DNA of 64,000 nt from positions 27,809,746 through 27,873,745 of the forward strand of contig OX940872.1 of assembly GCA_954871525.1 (NCBI GenBank), written 5' to 3'. This DNA comes from Parietaria judaica. Taxonomy: Eukaryota > Streptophyta > Magnoliopsida > Rosales > Urticaceae. Positions 63,567-64,000 of this stretch are shown here, piece after piece. A program made the translations under genes and the position numbers. Position 1 is the first letter of the stretch; each line of letters starts with the position of its first letter. Below the pieces are notes generated by a model. That model saw nothing but the letters and a program-made list of their open reading frames with translations, made no database searches and was not told where the DNA came from.

Positions 63567-64000
63567 TATAAGCGATGCCAATCAAAATTAACTGTAATAT
63601 TCAGTTAATAACAGACTCCTAATAAACTAAGAGTGGTAAAAGTACCTAAACTAAAATACACATTGAGTGACAAAAGTACCAAAGACTAAAGCTAAAACTA
63701 TACAACACTTCAATAAATATTTTTATTATATAAATTGTTTCGAAAAAACTAGGGAAGATGACATGGCAATCTTCAATATCTATATATGTAAATTCCGAAA
63801 AAAGAAATGAAATGGTAGGCAATAATACAAATTTGATAGTGTTGGTAAGCATGTCATGTACAACATAATTGCACAGCCACATACTTTTATTGTTTTACAT
63901 TGAGATTATGATAAAAATGAATAAGAAAAATGATTTTTTTGGTATAGTAGTTTTTGGGATTTATCTTAGGGGGTGTTAGCCTTTGGCGAGTTTTTTTTAA
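61292..64000. other. AT-rich intergenic DNA, no gene recognised
   Basis: Glyoxalase II leader and promoter at the left, then AT-rich sequence with a (GA)n tract near 62110-62126, an (ATTA)n tract near 62133-62162, and (TA)n tracts near 62905-62925 and 63535-63560. A short GC-richer patch at 61840-61900 stands out but has no identity I can support. Confidence 0.55.

Overview
This is a gene-rich but repeat-littered piece of a flowering-plant (probably eudicot) nuclear genome. It shows AT-rich intergenic DNA, multi-exon genes with GT-AG introns, plant-specific families (group I bZIP, FPA, reticulon-fused sterol dehydrogenase, P-class PPR proteins), solo LTRs, MITEs and microsatellites. Nothing prokaryotic, viral or organellar was seen. 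All exon models were built by eye from splice signals, reading-frame continuity and family knowledge. In every spliced model the exon phases close on a single frame.

Layout. 1.65-5.0 kb (-): group I bZIP transcription factor. 7.1-17.8 kb: a segmental duplication carrying two very similar intronless PPR genes (+), with an intact SKIP16-type F-box/SUKH/ApaG gene (-) between them and two small F-box fragments that mark a degraded second copy. 18.2-20.0 kb: a 1.73 kb solo LTR with a perfect 5-bp target duplication. 22.9-27.4 kb (-): flowering-time RNA-binding protein FPA. 28.2-33.9 kb: a transposon patch made of a 448-bp perfect-length hairpin MITE, the 3' end of a degenerate Ty1/copia element whose LTR is split by a hAT-like element with an 8-bp target duplication, and a 1.8 kb foldback element. 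34.7-39.4 kb (+): 3beta-HSD/decarboxylase-like SDR fused to a reticulon domain, with Phe at the usual catalytic Tyr position. 40.0-44.3 kb (-): FemAB-like/DUF482 acyltransferase-fold protein, with a 325-bp solo LTR in one intron. 45.5-49.4 kb (+): a protein with two PARP-type zinc fingers and an array of duplicated acidic mini-exons. 49.9-54.6 kb (+): a ZRSR2/U2AF35-related splicing factor. 55.0-56.9 kb: two related minisatellite arrays. 57.4-61.3 kb (-): mitochondrial-type glyoxalase II. 61.3-64 kb: AT-rich DNA without a recognised gene.

The genes do not form one pathway. Several act on RNA: the PPR pair in organelles, FPA in 3'-end choice, and the ZRSR2-like protein in 3' splice-site recognition. 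I regard their proximity as chance. The points most worth a second look are the PPR paralogues, which differ at specificity-code positions in 8 of 14 repeats while sharing a nearly identical 320-bp 3' tract; the standalone double zf-PARP gene built by unit and mini-exon duplication; the Tyr-to-Phe change in the SDR-reticulon protein; and the exact 218-bp-arm hairpin MITE with a half copy upstream of one PPR gene.
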